This document shows positions 63,976 to 64,000 of a stretch of DNA of 64,000 nt, piece after piece. The DNA is from Minicystis rosea (GTDB taxonomy: Bacteria > Myxococcota_A > Polyangia > Polyangiales > Polyangiaceae), in contig CP016211.1 in the NCBI GenBank assembly GCA_001931535.1, positions 8,293,703-8,357,702 of the forward strand, read 5' to 3'. The stretch's first letter is position 1; every line of letters begins with the position of its first letter. The position numbers and the translations under genes are program-made. The notes beneath the pieces are model-generated. The model had not been told where the DNA came from. It saw only the letters and a program-made list of their open reading frames with translations, and searched no databases.

Positions 63976-64000
63976 GGCCGGGCGTTGCGTGCGCGCGGCA

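Overview
The window reads as chromosomal DNA of a GC-rich myxobacterium, most likely Polyangiales/Sorangiineae. The reasons are the very high GC, three Hanks-type Ser/Thr kinases (one joined to a sulfatase-modifying-factor-like domain), many lipoproteins with long Ser/Gly/Thr linkers, a minor-pilin/PilY1 operon, and NtrC- and ECF-type regulators. This placement is an inference from gene content; there is no rRNA or other phylogenetic marker here. No rRNA, tRNA, CRISPR array or insertion sequence was seen.

Layout. 1-9.2 kb: the 5' part of a DUF4056 lipoprotein gene, a secreted S9 peptidase, then a 3.3 kb cassette (LysM/peptidoglycan-binding protein, transglutaminase-elicitor-like protein, lipoprotein) lying between two exact 53-bp direct repeats; the first two cassette genes each need one missing base. 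A YkgJ-type Cys-cluster protein and a Ser-rich lipoprotein follow. 9.2-16.4 kb, minus strand: ABC-2 permease, Ser/Thr kinase with FGE-like domain, TPR/O-GlcNAc-transferase/FkbM fusion and a multispanning membrane protein, the last three tightly spaced. 16.5-19.1 kb: ferritin-like protein, NodU-type carbamoyltransferase and DUF5989 peptide with overlapping stops and starts. 19-23.1 kb, minus: SGNH hydrolase, lipoprotein, lactonase-like beta-propeller. 23.2-28 kb: zinc-ribbon kinase with outer-membrane barrel, MaoC-like hydratase, membrane-anchored parvulin, then a palindromic repeat array.

29.6-37.6 kb: fimT/pilV/pilW/pilX/pilY1-like genes plus a lipoprotein, a type IV pilus tip/priming module. 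37.7-41.1 kb: glycine cleavage genes gcvT, gcvH and gcvPA, with a tandem hairpin repeat between gcvH and gcvPA. 42-46.8 kb: TolC-like protein, then a histidine kinase/NtrC-type regulator pair whose Fis helix-turn-helix lies in a separate overlapping frame. It is followed by four tandem hairpins that have terminator form on the minus strand. 47.3-50 kb: muramidase, winged-helix regulator, pdxA. 50-55.4 kb: repeat-rich lipoprotein, then a tail-anchored Ser/Thr kinase and a SIR2-like/TIR/TIR protein 42 bp apart. 55.5-64 kb: PaaX-like regulator with sterol desaturase, two small genes of unknown role, a divergent ECF41-like sigma factor and AhpD-like gene with a good ECF41-type promoter, a lipoprotein, and an MFS/isochorismatase-like operon with a dyad operator over its promoter.

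The best candidates for an under-described system are the kinase plus SIR2/TIR/TIR pair (52.1-55.4 kb), the kinase-FGE/OGT-FkbM operon (9.2-15.5 kb), the four tandem terminators (46.8-47.0 kb) and the repeat-flanked transglutaminase cassette (3-6.4 kb).
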